A DNA stretch of 64,000 bases from Pleodorina starrii (lineage: Eukaryota > Chlorophyta > Chlorophyceae > Chlamydomonadales > Volvocaceae), in contig BRXU01000022.1 of assembly GCA_030267565.1 (NCBI GenBank), positions 950,001 through 1,014,000 of the forward strand. The letters run 5' to 3'. Both the position numbers and the translations under genes were made by a program. Below are positions 52,178-64,000 of this stretch, in pieces (position 1 is the stretch's first letter; every line of letters starts with the position of its first letter). Under the pieces are notes generated by a model that was given only the letters and a program-made list of their open reading frames with translations, searched no databases and was not told the DNA's origin.

Positions 52178-53211
52178 TTAAGCAAGGCCCACTTTCACCA
52201 CACGATCGTTCAGCTTCTGAGCGTTGCGGAAATTGTAGCCGTACGCGGCGATGCCGCACGTGACTGTATGGCAGGCGGGGATGAAAGAGGGGGAGGCAGC
52301 ATAAGTAAGGCGGCTGCAAAAAACGAGACAGGTACATATACATGACGAGTGCCGGTCAGCAGTCTTCACGCATGAGCTAGGTTACCATTACGGATAAGGT
52401 TACGGATAAGGTTACGGATAAGGTTACGGATAAGGCCGTCCCTCTGTACCTTGTGCATCTTCAATCCTGCTATCAAGCAACTATCTAGCTATTGCAGTTG
52501 GAAGCACACTTGTCCGATTCCCAGACGGCCAAATCACCAGCGCTCGCTACTCACCATTGTTGGGGTTGCCGGCCGGCTGCGCCGTCGCCAACAGCCGTCG
52601 GTGAGAAGCGGTGGAAGTAGTGCCGGTCGCGTTCCTGGGGTTGCACTCCCTGAAGCCGACAGCCCTGCGGTACTTGTTCCACTGCGGATGGACCGGAAAG
52701 GTAAGCATGTATGGGCGCATGTGCCGTATGTACGTACACCAACATACCAATATATGTATGCACCGTTACGCCGCCAGCAGCAGGCCTCCGTGCGTGGGTG
52801 CTAAGCGGCGGTCGTGACGGGCAGGCATGCATGCAGCAGAGATAGACCATACGCGCACACCCTCTTTGTTCGATCGGCCGCAGGCGGCATATCCCCCGTC
52901 GCCGTGCCGCACGTGCCGTACACACACACACACACACACTCCGCACCTGCGCCTGGCTGATCTTCTGGGGCTGCAGGAACACGTGCCACAGCAGCCCCTC
53001 ACTGCAGGGCGGTGTGGTCAGGCTGCCCTCGTAGGTCACGTAGTTGCGGGCGCTGAGTGGCGGCAGCAGATCCCCCAGCCGGATCTCCGCGCCGGCACGC
53101 AGGAAGTTGATGGCCTGCACGCATACATTTAGGAAAGCATAGAAATGTTTTTAGCTGGTGCTGTGATTGCTTATCCTAACTTCGAATTCCTAACTAAAGA
53201 TGTGGCGACGA

Positions 53212-53246
<35 letters not shown>

Positions 53247-55689
53247 GCAGCTTTATTTCCATACGACCCCAACGAAGCACTCACCCCCTCTCGCAGCGGC
53301 ATGGCCTCCCAGATGGCCTCCAGCAGGGGGTTATCTCCGCCGCTACCCAGCTCGAACAGCACACCCGTGACCATGATGCAGCCCCCGGCGGCATCGCAGG
53401 CGGGCAGGCCCGTGACCCGGTGCACGATGTGCATCTCGAGCGGGAAGTACCGGCCTGCGGGCGGGCGGGTAGGCAGGAGCGCGTGGATGGAGGAGGCAAG
53501 TCTTTGTACCTGTTGTATCTCACCAAAGAAGGCCCATGGGTGGATGTCAGGGAAGGCCCCGTATTCATCCATGAGATACTACAGTACCCGCGCACACCGG
53601 CTTTATCTCAGGGGAGATCTGTTAATTTGGTGTCTCGCTCCAAGCTGGTGGTCAGATTATCAGCTAGGCTGCGGTCGTGCATGCACATGCGGCGTAACCA
53701 CGTGCGTGTCCCACCGCGCCGCGCCAGCCGGCCCCGCACACATGGCTGGGACGCCCTACAGACGTAGCTAAATGTTCTCACCCTAGCTACCTCGCTCCAC
53801 CTCACCCGCCACAAACACTTACCCTCACCCTCCACTACAAACTTACCCACGAGGGCGTGCTCTGAGGTGGCGTGGAAATGAAACTGCAGCGGCGTCGCAC
53901 GGACCCTGACGGCCGGGTCATACGCATCCATGGACAGCACGGCGGTCACAGTCGCCGTGTTGAATTGAAGAGCTGCGGGTTGAGGGGCACACGCAGCAGG
54001 GCGACGGCGAGGCCGTGGGGAGGCAACCGAAGGACGGAGGTCGACAACGAAATGAACAATCAAGCGAGGGCGTCTAATAACCATGCATGGCAGCGGTTGG
54101 GCAAAGTCAGATCGATTGCTTGTCGGCGCGTCCCACCTACCTAAGCTACCCATCTGCGAGCTCGAACGAAATGCGCGAAATGCGCAGCGCAGTGTGCAAA
54201 GATTTATGTCTTAGCCGGCTTCTTGCATGCGGACTCCTACGTACGGGGCTATCGCATGTCCTTCGTTAAAGCTGCAGGTAGGCCGTACCTAACGGCAGTG
54301 ACTGATGACAACTGATTCGAAACTAATATGTTTTAACGCACCTGGCACCGCAATCTGCACGTCCGCGGCGAAGGGCGACAGCCACTCGACCTGAATGGTG
54401 TGGCCGTTATTGATCACCTCCACATTGCTCCCATTGGAGACGAGGCGCGGGTAGAACCAGGACGTGCGCAGATTGCGAGGAATCTCGTCGGTGTCGTCTG
54501 CGAGTGATGGTGATGCACGAATGAATAATGCAGCAGCCAGCAATCGACGTAACGTAACGCAGGTGAGGCTCGCCAGTTCGAGCGCGCTGCTGAATGTAGC
54601 GACACCGACCAATCAACACATACTATTATTGCGATGAAGTTACTAGCAGCAAATCATCCACATGAAACGAATAAACGGCAGTCGCCGTGCAGATGGCCTG
54701 CAAGATGGCCGCAGCTATCTAGCAGAAAACGGCGCTGTCTACGGATCAATCGGCGGGCGACCGCGCGAGTAGCTAGTATGCGGCAGCAAGCTAAGCAAGG
54801 GCGAGGCGACGTACGGCAACTGATGATGATGATATATACGATCAATGACGCACGCTCTCTACGGTACAACAAATCTCGTCCGTCTACCCTCTGCTGCAAC
54901 GAATCTGTACGTATCTATCCCTGCAGGTACGTACCTCCTCCCGAGCCCAGGAGGTTGAGTACGGAGCTGAGGAGCCCGTCCCGCTTAACGGACAGCGGCG
55001 GCACATTGATCGGGCTCTGGCGAAGACCGCTCAGGCAGCGCCAAGGCCGTCCGGAGGCGTCCACACCGTTCCTGGATGGTTGAGGAGGTGGACCGCACAC
55101 GCACACGCACACGCGCACACAGCAGCAGGCAAGGACAAGAATAAGAACAAGAACCCTTGTCGGCAAGGAACAGCGGCAGGGCATGCAATCAAGCAATCGG
55201 GCACCATACATGCATGGATGCGTGCATGCGCGGCGAATGAATGACACGGCAGCTCACCAGTCGTCTCCAGCGAAGCCCCAGTTCCAGGGCGTCCCTCCTT
55301 TGGGAGGCGCCTGCATGCGTGTCCACATCACACACATACACGCGCAGGCAGCTAGCTCATACGCGAAGATACAAGTCGCTTGGTGAGAATGTTAACGGCC
55401 GCGAGATCATGAACCCCCGCGCGGGACGGAACGCACGCAAGGCATAGTACAGCAAGCGTGCAGGATCTGCGTGATGCACCGTTGATGGACCGGCAAGCGA
55501 ATGGCTGTATTCGATTCTCAGCGGCGTCAGAGGGTCAGCCACTCAGGCCACCTGCCCTAGCTGCGTACATACCAGGGAGTCCGGCGAGGTGCCGAATTTG
55601 AAGATGCACGCAGTTGCCGGTCCCGTAGAGAACGCAATGCACAGCAGGGCAGCCGCACACAAAAGCGCGAGGGGCTTGGCTGAAGCCAT
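52178..55689 (-). CDS. CAH1: Alpha carbonic anhydrase, periplasmic CAH1/CAH2 type, copy 2
   Basis: Same nine-exon gene as copy 1: 55689-55573, 55310-55258, 55071-54935, 54497-54342, 53972-53847, 53454-53285, 53114-52947, 52681-52555 and 52263-52178. Predicted 379 aa. Signal peptide, zinc ligands, SLTTPPCSE motif and RRLL segment are all intact, and all splice sites checked are GT-AG. It differs from copy 1 at only a few residues (GAEIRL for GADIRL in exon 7). TATA box at 55808-55815. Appears functional. Confidence 0.92.
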
Positions 55690-55807
55690 GTCTCCAATTG
55701 CAAGCTTCCACTTGCCGTGTCTTCGTTGTCTTGGCTGGTCTTGGCGTGCCTTGCTTAACAACGAAAGTGTATGCCGAATTCTGCGAAATGTTTGGGACGG
55801 CAAGGGG

Positions 55808-55815
55808 CTTTTATA
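55808..55815 (-). promoter_or_regulatory. TATA box of carbonic anhydrase copy 2
   Basis: TATAAAAG on the minus strand at the same distance from the start as in the other copies. Confidence 0.7.
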
Positions 55816-57617
55816 CGGCCAGCCAGCCCCTGCCAGCCACACATACGTACAGGCGGCCGCGTGCCTAGTGAACTACCCGACTCGATCAACCGTAGCGTTG
55901 TCGGGGGTTTCGAGGGCCATGCGTGAGGTTTGATGGTAGTGGTAGCCAGTTACTACTACGAACTAATTAGAGGACGCCACCAATAGTAGATCATTCGTAT
56001 TATTATCAGTACGAGGACATCTATCGATGGGACACGACGCAAGGAGCTGAAGTCCACGCACTACTGCTGGTGCTGACGTGAACGAAATCGCAAATTTGGG
56101 GAAACTTTAGATAGCAGCTGCGCTTCGGTAGGTATGTAGATAGGTGGCTGGCTGGCAGGACCCCCGTGCGTCGCTGCAGCGGTTGGTAACTTTCGAAACT
56201 TGCATTCCCGATAATAATAATTTATAACGCACATGCGTATGACACATTCGTTCGTCATTCAAGCAAAATCTCGATAGTCAAATGCAATGAAATTCCCCAA
56301 CCCAACTCGATGTATTGTTCAGATGCAGGTGGATAGATAGTACTCGACACATGGTCGTCGTCGGCGTCGGTTTCATCGGCGGTAGATAGATAGGCAGGGG
56401 CAATAAAACTCAATATGCACGGGGGATCATAACGTATATATTATTATATCTGTCATTGATTTTGATTCTGGGCGGATGGAGCTGCTGCCCGCGCGAAACG
56501 AGGCGAGGCCTGGTGCGTACGTGATCGACGACGACTGCTGCGCGATGGGATCTAAACTTGCTTCCCATCTGTCCTTAAGCAAATGTCTATTCCCTCCTAG
56601 TCGCTCGGTGGGTTAAATATCACCTTTTCAGTCCTTATCAGGGGACCTTGTAACCGTCTTTTAAGTTGTCGAAGGGTACTCACAGGGGTCGGATTCCTGG
56701 AAGTGTGGTGTCACGGGTTACCTGGTACTGGCTTAAAGTAAATCAATGTTAATATAAATTTCCTCTTTTCTTGTAATAACGGGTAGCTCGTGGCGTTCAA
56801 CGGATGGATACCCGCGACCGGGTTTAGGATTCGTCCGACCGGGTCTAGGATTCTTCCGATCGGCCATAGGATTACTCTCACCCGATTTCAGAATAACTGC
56901 TTCATCAGGTATCCAATTCTCAATACCCCGGAAACCGATACTCGGTTATACCGATACTCGGTTATACCAAACGGTTACGCAAAATAGGTTTTCCGTTACA
57001 TGTCGCCGTGTCACGGCACGAGTATTTGATACCCGAACGAAATCGAATTCCGTGTCTACCCACTCCTTACAGCCTCGCTCTTTGCCCGCCCCTCGCCTCA
57101 ATCCTGCTGCTCATCTGCGTGTCTCAAGGCATGACCAATCAATACTCTACGTTCTACTTGCGCAGAAAACTAATTCACTGCTGATGAGCACAAGCAACAC
57201 AACAACACAGTAAGCCAATGCGCATCACGCAATAGTGCCACGATGGATGGCTTTAGGAGTAGTATGGTAACGATGCGATCGAATCGCACAAATCCTACCG
57301 CCGGGCGTTTAGGCGGGCCAGGGCAAAACGTAAACTCCGAAGTTGGCAGTCGTTACATTAAGCCCGCCCGTTAGGGAAAGATAGATCCTGATAGATTGCC
57401 TCATCAATCGATAGACATGATTATCGCAATCCCCAACCGTCAGCATAAAATATCCCCGGCCATAGACATACATCCATCAATACGACATGCGTTAACCACA
57501 AATTTGTGATCTAAGATTCACGCCATGCATGCGTGTATCCGACATCCACAAGCAATGCGAGGGACCTTGGCGGCTGCTGACGGGGAGATCAGTAACTAAC
57601 GAGATCCGTCCCTGCGT

Positions 57618-58646
57618 TTAAGCAAGGCCCACTTTCACCACACGATCGTTCAGCTTCTGAGCGTTGCGGAAATTGTAGCCGTACGCGGCGATGCCGCACG
57701 TGACTGTATGGCAGGCGGGGATGAAAGAGGGGGAGGCAGCATAAGTAAGGCGGCTGCAAAAAACGAGACAGGTACATATACATGACGAGTGCCGGTCAGC
57801 AGTCTTCACGCATGAGCTAGGTTACCATTACGGATAAGGTTACGGATAATAAGGTTACGGATAAGGTTACGGATAAGGCCGTCCCTCTGTACCTTGTGCG
57901 TGCATCTTCAATCCTGCTATCAAGCAACTATCTAGCTATTGCAGTTGGAAGCACACTTGTCCGATTCCCAGACGGCCAAATCACCAGCGCTCGCTACTCA
58001 CCATTGTTGGGGTTGCCGGCCGGCTGCGCCGTCGCCAACAGCCGTCGGTGAGAAGCGGTGGAAGTAGTGCCGGTCGCGTTCCTGGGGTTGCACTCCCTGA
58101 AGCCGACAGCCCTGCGGTACTTGTTCCACTGCGGATGGACCGGAAAGGTAAGCATGTATGGGCGCATGTGCCGTATGTACGTACACCAACATACCAATAT
58201 ATGTATGCACCGTTACGCCGCCAGCAGCAGGGCCCCCGCCGTGGGTGCTAAGCGGCGGTCGTGACGGGCAGGCATGCATGCAGCAGAGATAGACCATACG
58301 CGCACACCCTCTTTGTTCGGCCGCAGGCGGCATATCCCCCGTCGCCGTGCCGCACGTGCCGTACACACACATACACACCTGCGCCTGGCTGATCTTCTGG
58401 GGCTGCAGGAACACGTGCCACAGCAGGCCTTCACTGCAGGGCGGTGTGGTCAGGCTGCCCTCGTAGGTCACGTAGTTGCGGGCGCTGTGTGGCGGCAGCA
58501 GATCCCCCAGCCGGATCTCCGCGCCGGCACGCAGGAAGTTGATGGCCTGCACGCATACATTTAGGAAAGCATAGAAATGTTTTTAGCTGGTGCTGTGATT
58601 GCTTATCCTAACTTCGAATTCCTAACTAAAGATGTGGCGACGACGG

Positions 58647-58682
<36 letters not shown>

Positions 58683-61140
58683 CGACAGCTTTATTTCCAT
58701 CTGCAAAGCACGACCCCAACGAAGCACTCACCCCCTCTCGCAGCGGCATGGCCTCCCAGATGGCCTCCAGCAGGGGGTTATCTCCGCCGCTACCCAGCTC
58801 GAACAGCACACCCGTGACCATGATGCAGCCCCCGGCGGCATCGCAGGCGGGCAGGCCCGTGACCCGGTGCACGATGTGCATCTCGAGCGGGAAGTACCGG
58901 CCTGCGGGCGGGCGGGTAGGCAGGCAGGGGCGCGTGGATGGAGGAGGCAAGTCTTTGTACCTGTTGTATCTCACCAAAGAAGGCCCATGGGTGGATGTCA
59001 GGGAAGGCCCCGTATTCATCCATGAGATACTACAGTACCCGCGCACACCGGCTTTATCTCAGGGGAGATCTGTTAATTTGGTGTCTCGCTCCAAGCTGGT
59101 GGTCAGATTATCAGCTAGGCTGCGGTCGTGCATGCACATGCGGCGTAACCACGTGCGTGTCCCACCGCGCCGCGCCAGCCGGCCCCGCACACATGGCTGG
59201 GACGCCCTACAGACGTAGCTAAATGTTCTCACCCTAGCTACCTCGCTCCACCTCACCCGCCACAAACACTTACCCTCACCCTCCACTACAAACTTACCCA
59301 CGAGGGCGTGCTCTGAGGTGGCGTGGAAATGAAACTGCAGCGGCGTCGCACGGACCCTGACGGCCGGGTCATACGCATCCATGGACAGCACGGCGGTCAC
59401 AGTCGCCGTGTTGAATTGAAGAGCTGCGGGTTGAGGGGCACACGCAGCAGGGCGACGGCGAGGCCGTGGGGAGGCAACCGAAGGACGGAGGTCGACAACG
59501 AAATGAACAATCAAGCGAGGGCGTCTAATAACCATGCATGGCAGCGGTTGGGCAAAGTCAGATCGATTGCTTGTCGGCGCGTCCCACCTACCTAAGCTAC
59601 CCATCTGCGAGCTCGAACGAAATGCGCGAAATGCGCAGCGCAGTGTGCAAAGATTTATGTCTTAGCCGGCTTCTTGCATGCGGACTCCTACGTACGGGGC
59701 TATCGCATGTCCTTCGTTAAAGCTGCAGGTAGGCCGTACCTAACGGCAGTTACTGATGACAACTGATTCGAAACTAATATGTTTTAACGCACCTGGCACC
59801 GCAATCTGCACGTCCGCGGCGAAGGGCGACAGCCACTCGACCTGAATGGTGTGGCCGTTATTGATCACCTCCACATTGCTCCCATTGGAGACGAGGCGCG
59901 GGTAGAACCAGGACGTGCGCAGATTGCGAGGAATCTCGTCGGTGTCGTCTGCGAGTGATGGTGATGCACGAATGAATAATGCAGCAGCCAGCAATCGACG
60001 TAACGTAACGCAGGTGAGGCTCGCCAGTTCGAGCGCGCTGCTGAATGTAGCGACACCGACCAATCAACACATACTATTATTGCGATGAAGTTACTAGCAG
60101 CAAATCATCCACATGAAACGAATAAACGGCAGTCGCCGTGCAGATGGCCTGCAAGATGGCCGCAGCTATCTAGCAGAAAACGGCGCTGTCTACGGATCAA
60201 TCGGCGGGCGACCGCGCGAGTAGCTAGTATGCGGCAGCAAGCTAAGCAAGGGCGAGGCGACGTACGGCAACTGATGATGATGATATATACGATCAATGAC
60301 GCACGCTCTCTACGGTACAACAAATCTCGTCCGTCTACCCTCTGCTGCAACGAATCTGTACGTATCTATCCCTGCAGGTACGTACCTCCTCCCGAGCCCA
60401 GGAGGTTGAGTACGGAGCTGAGGAGCCCGTCCCGCTTAACGGACAGCGGCGGCACATTGATCGGGCTCTGGCGAAGACCGCTCAGGCAGCGCCAAGGCCG
60501 TCCGGAGGCGTCCACACCGTTCCTGGATGGTTGAGGAGGTGGACCGCACACGCACACGCACACGCGCACACAGCAGCAGGCAAGGACAAGAATAAGAACA
60601 AGAACCCTTGTCGGCAAGGAACAGCGGCAGGGCATGCAATCAAGCAATCGGGCACCATACATGCATGGATGCGTGCATGCGCGGCGAATGAATGACACGG
60701 CAGCTCACCAGTCGTCTCCAGCGAAGCCCCAGTTCCAGGGCGTCCCTCCTTTGGGAGGCGCCTGCATGCGTGTCCACATCACACACATACACGCGCAGGC
60801 AGCTAGCTCATACGCGAAGATACAAGTCGCTTGGTGAGAATGTTAACGGCCGCGAGATCATGAACCCCCGCGCGGGACGGAACGCACGCAAGGCATAGTA
60901 CAGCAAGCGTGCAGGATCTGCGTGATGCACCGTTGATGGACCGGCAAGCGAATGGCTGTATTCGATTCTCAGCGGCGTCAGAGGGTCAGCCACTCAGGCC
61001 ACCTGCCCTAGCTGCGTACATACCAGGGAGTCCGGCGAGGTGCCGAATTTGAAGATGCACGCAGTTGCCGGTCCCGTAGAGAACGCAATGCACAGCAGGG
61101 CAGCCGCACACAAAAGCGCGAGGGGCTTGGCTGAAGCCAT
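57618..61140 (-). CDS. CAH1: Alpha carbonic anhydrase, periplasmic CAH1/CAH2 type, copy 3
   Basis: Exons: 61140-61024, 60761-60709, 60522-60386, 59948-59793, 59423-59298, 58901-58732, 58546-58379, 58128-58002 and 57703-57618. Predicted 379 aa, all motifs intact. One distinctive substitution in exon 7 (LLPPHSARN where other copies have LLPPLSARN). The CA-repeat after the exon 7 donor is shorter, but the GT is kept. TATA box at 61259-61266. Appears functional. Confidence 0.92.
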
Positions 61141-61258
61141 GTCTCCAATTGCAAGCTTCCACTTGCCGTGTCTTCGTTGTCTTGGCTGGTCTTGGCGTGC
61201 CTTGCTTAACAACGAAAGTGTATGCCGAATTCTGCGAAATGTTTGGGACGGCAAGGGG

Positions 61259-61266
61259 CTTTTATA
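61259..61266 (-). promoter_or_regulatory. TATA box of carbonic anhydrase copy 3
   Basis: TATAAAAG on the minus strand at the conserved position upstream of the start at 61140. Confidence 0.7.
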
Positions 61267-61352
61267 CGGCCAGCCAGCCCCTGCCAGCCAGCCCCTGCCA
61301 GCCACACATACGTACAGGCGGCCGCGTGCCTAGTGAACTACCCGACTCGATC

Positions 61353-63798
61353 AACCGTAGCGTTGTCGGGGGTTTCGAGGGCCATGCGTGAGGTTTGATG
61401 GTAGTGGTAGCCAGTTATTACTACGAACTAATTAGAGGACGCCACCAATAGTAGATCATTCGTATTATTATCAGTACGAGGACATCTATCGATGGGACAC
61501 GACGCAAGGAGCTGAAGTCCACGCACTACTGCTGGTGCTGACGTGAACGAAAACGGAAATTTGGGGAAACTTTAGATAGCAGCTGCGCTTCCGTCGGTAG
61601 TTATGTAGATAGGTGCGTGGCTGGCTGGCAGGACACCCGTCGCTGCAGCGGTTGGTAACTTTCGAAACTTGCATTCCCGATAATAATAATTTATAACGCA
61701 CATGCGTATGACACATTCGTTCTCCATTCAAGCAAAATCTCGATAGTCAAATGCAATGAAATTCCCCAACCCAACTCGATGTATTGTTCAGATGCAGGTA
61801 GATAGATAGTACTCGACACATGGTCGTCGTCGGCGTCGGTTTCATCAGCGGTAGATAGATAGGCAGGGGCAATAAAACTCAATATGCACGGGGGATCATA
61901 ACGTATATGTTATTATATCTGTCATTGATTTTGATTCTGGGCGGATGGAGCTGCTGCCCGCGCGAAACGAGGCGAGGCCCGGTGCGTACGTGATTGACGA
62001 CTGCTGCGCGATGGGATTTAAACTTGCTTGCTTCCCATCTGTCCTTAAGCAAATGTCTATTCCCTCCTAGTCGCTCGGTGGGTTAAATATCACCTTTTCA
62101 GTCCTTATCAGGGGACCTTGTAACCGTCTTTTAAGTTGTCGAAGGGTACTCACAGGGGTCGGATTCCTGGAAGTGTGGTGTCACGGGTTACCTGGTACTG
62201 GCTTAAAGTAAATCAATGTTCATATAATAACGGGTAGCTCGTGGCGTTCAACGGATGGATACCCGCGACCGGGTTTAAGAATCTTCCGACCGGGTCTAGG
62301 ATTCTTCCGGTCGGCCATAGGATTACCCTCACCCGATTTCAGAATAACCGCTTCATCAGGTATCCGATTCTCAATGCCCCGGAAACAGATACTCGGTTAG
62401 ACCAAAGGGTTACGCAAAATAGGTATTCCGTTACATGTCGCCGCGCCGTTTGATACCCCAACGAAATCGACATCCATGTCTACCCACTGCTTACAGCCTC
62501 GCTCTTTGCCCGCCCCTCGCCTCAATCCTGCTGCTCATCTGCGTGTCCCAAGGCATGACCAATCAATACTCTACGTTCTACTTGCGCAGAAAACTAATTC
62601 ACTGCTGATGAGCACAAGCTACACAACAACACAGTAAGCCAATGCGCATCACGCAATAGTGCCACGATGGATGGCTTTAGGAGTAGTATGGTAACGATGC
62701 GATCGAATCGCACAAATCCTACCGCCGGGCGTTTAGGCGGGCCAGGGCAAAACGTAAACTCCGAAGTTGGCAGTCGTTACATTAAGCCCGCCCGTTAGGG
62801 AAAGATAGATCCTGATAGATTGCCTCATCAATCGATAGACATGATTATCGCAATCCCCAACCGTCAGCATAAAATATCCCCGGCCATAGACATACATCCA
62901 TCAATACGACATGCGTTAACCACAAATTTGTGATCTAAGATTCACGCCATGCATGCGTGTATCCGACATCCACAAGCAATGCGAGGGACCTTGGCGGCTG
63001 CTGACGGGGAGATCAGTAACTAACGAGATCCGTCCCTGCGTTTAAGCAAGGCCCACTTTCACCACACGATCGTTCAGCTTCTGAGCGTTGCGGAAATTGT
63101 AGCCGTACGCGGCGATGCCGCACGTGACTGTATGGCAGGCGGGGATGAAAGAGGGGGAGGCAGCATAAGTAAGGCGGCTGCAAAAAACGAGACAGGTACA
63201 TATACATGACGAGTGCCGGTCAGCAGTCTTCACGCATGAGCTAGGTTACCATTACGGATAAGGTTACGGATAAGGTTACGGATAATAAGGTTACGGATAA
63301 GGTTACGGATAAGGCCGTCCCTCTGTACCTTGTGCGTGCATCTTCAATCCTGCTATCAAGCAACTATCTAGCTATTATTGCAGTTGGAAGCACACTTGTC
63401 CGATTCCCGGACGGCCAAATCACCAGCGCTCGCTACTCACCATTGTTGGGGTTGCCGGCCGGCTGCGCCGTCGCCAACAGCCGTCGGTGAGAAGCGGTGG
63501 AAGTAGTGCCGGTCGCGTTCCTGGGGTTGCACTCCCTGAAGCCGACAGCCCTGCGGTACTTGTTCCACTGCGGATGGACCGGAAAGGTTAGCATGTATGG
63601 GCGCATGTGCCGTATGTACGTACACCAACACACCAATATATGCACCGTTACGCCGCCAGCAGCAGGGCCCCCGCCGTGGGTGCTAAGCGGCGGTCGTGAC
63701 GGGCAGGCATGCATGCAGCAGAGATAGACCATACGCGCACACCCTCTTTGTTCGGCCGCATGCAGGCGGCATATCCCCCGTCGCCGTGCCGCACGTGC

Positions 63799-63829
<31 letters not shown>

Positions 63830-64000
63830 TCCGCACCTGCGCCTGGCTGATCTTCTGGGGCTGCAGGAACACGTGCCACAGCAGGCCCTCACTGCAGGGC
63901 GGTGTGGTCAGGCTGCCCTCGTAGGTCACGTAGTTGCGGGTGCTGAGTGGCGGCAGCAGATCCCCCAGCCGGATGTCCGCGCCGGCACGCAGGAAGTTGA
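61353..64000. repeat. Carbonic anhydrase array unit 4 (partial, runs off the window)
   Basis: Fourth unit, cut by the window end after 2648 bp. Its spacer (61353-63041) has more substitutions than those of units 1-2, especially at 61550-61640 and 62270-62480. No gene in the spacer. Confidence 0.9.
63042..64000 (-). CDS. CAH1: Alpha carbonic anhydrase copy 4, partial (3' exons 7-9)
   Basis: Contains exon 9 (63127-63042), exon 8 (63567-63441) and exon 7 from 63837 to the window end. By length, exon 7 should begin about 4 nt beyond the end. [12 protein letters not shown] and RRLL regions are intact and the splice sites are normal. The remaining six exons lie outside the window, so integrity cannot be judged. 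The CA-repeat after the exon 7 donor is the longest of the copies. Confidence 0.9.

Larger units (their letters stand above)
50483..55887. repeat. Carbonic anhydrase array unit 2 (5405 bp)
   Basis: Second head-to-tail unit, almost identical to unit 1. Differences include 4 fewer bp near 50760 (GTCGCTGC for GTGCGTCGCTGC), one repeat fewer in the intron 8 minisatellite, and a few extra bases upstream of exon 5. The spacer 50483-52177 has no gene. Confidence 0.93.
55888..61352. repeat. Carbonic anhydrase array unit 3 (5465 bp)
   Basis: Third head-to-tail unit, the most divergent complete one. It keeps a CCTCTTTTCTTGTAATAACG segment (about 56761-56780) that is deleted in units 1, 2 and 4 but present in the inverted copy 0. 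It also has a duplicated GGTTATACCGATACTC stretch and a short CCAGCCCCTG duplication near 61275. The spacer 55888-57617 has no gene. Confidence 0.92.

Overview
The window looks like nuclear DNA of a volvocine green alga (Chlamydomonas/Volvox group). The evidence is very high GC with G/C-run introns, GT-AG genes, poly-Gln/Ala/Gly proteins, a plastid-targeted CYP97A P450, alpha carbonic anhydrases that resemble Chlamydomonas CAH1/CAH2, a Dualen/RandI-type LINE, and a short telomere-like CCCTAAAA tract. No prokaryotic features were seen. Exon models were built by hand from splice sites and reading phase. Each complete model below sums to a whole number of codons.

Layout. 365-7160 (minus): CYP97A carotenoid hydroxylase, 11 exons, 644 aa. 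7754-13611 (plus): a large Q-rich protein with several SpoVS/Alba-like modules. 16136-18188 and 21754-24560 (plus): two paralogous two-exon genes for secreted proteins made of tandem, sequon-rich repeats, 8 units and 12 units. 26620-33600: a rearranged carbonic anhydrase locus. Exons 2-9 are inverted onto the plus strand, exon 1 is stranded on the minus strand, and matching CCGTGT/ACACGG-rich arms lie at both breakpoints. 33616-45053: an 11.4-kb LINE with a 15-bp target-site duplication, inserted just upstream of the stranded exon 1 promoter. It encodes a Josephin-like protease, an AP endonuclease, a reverse transcriptase, RNase H and, after a frameshift, a zinc knuckle and a restriction-like endonuclease. 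45069-64000: a head-to-tail array of about 5.4-kb units, each carrying one minus-strand alpha carbonic anhydrase gene. Three units are complete and the fourth is cut by the window end.

Functional reading. The P450 belongs to plastid carotenoid (lutein branch) synthesis. The repeat proteins are probably extracellular. The carbonic anhydrases have signal peptides and should act in the periplasm on inorganic carbon. The right half records a local history of gene amplification, an insertion with inversion that disabled one copy, and a LINE insertion. The array copies are so similar that recent amplification, gene conversion or an assembly effect must all be considered.
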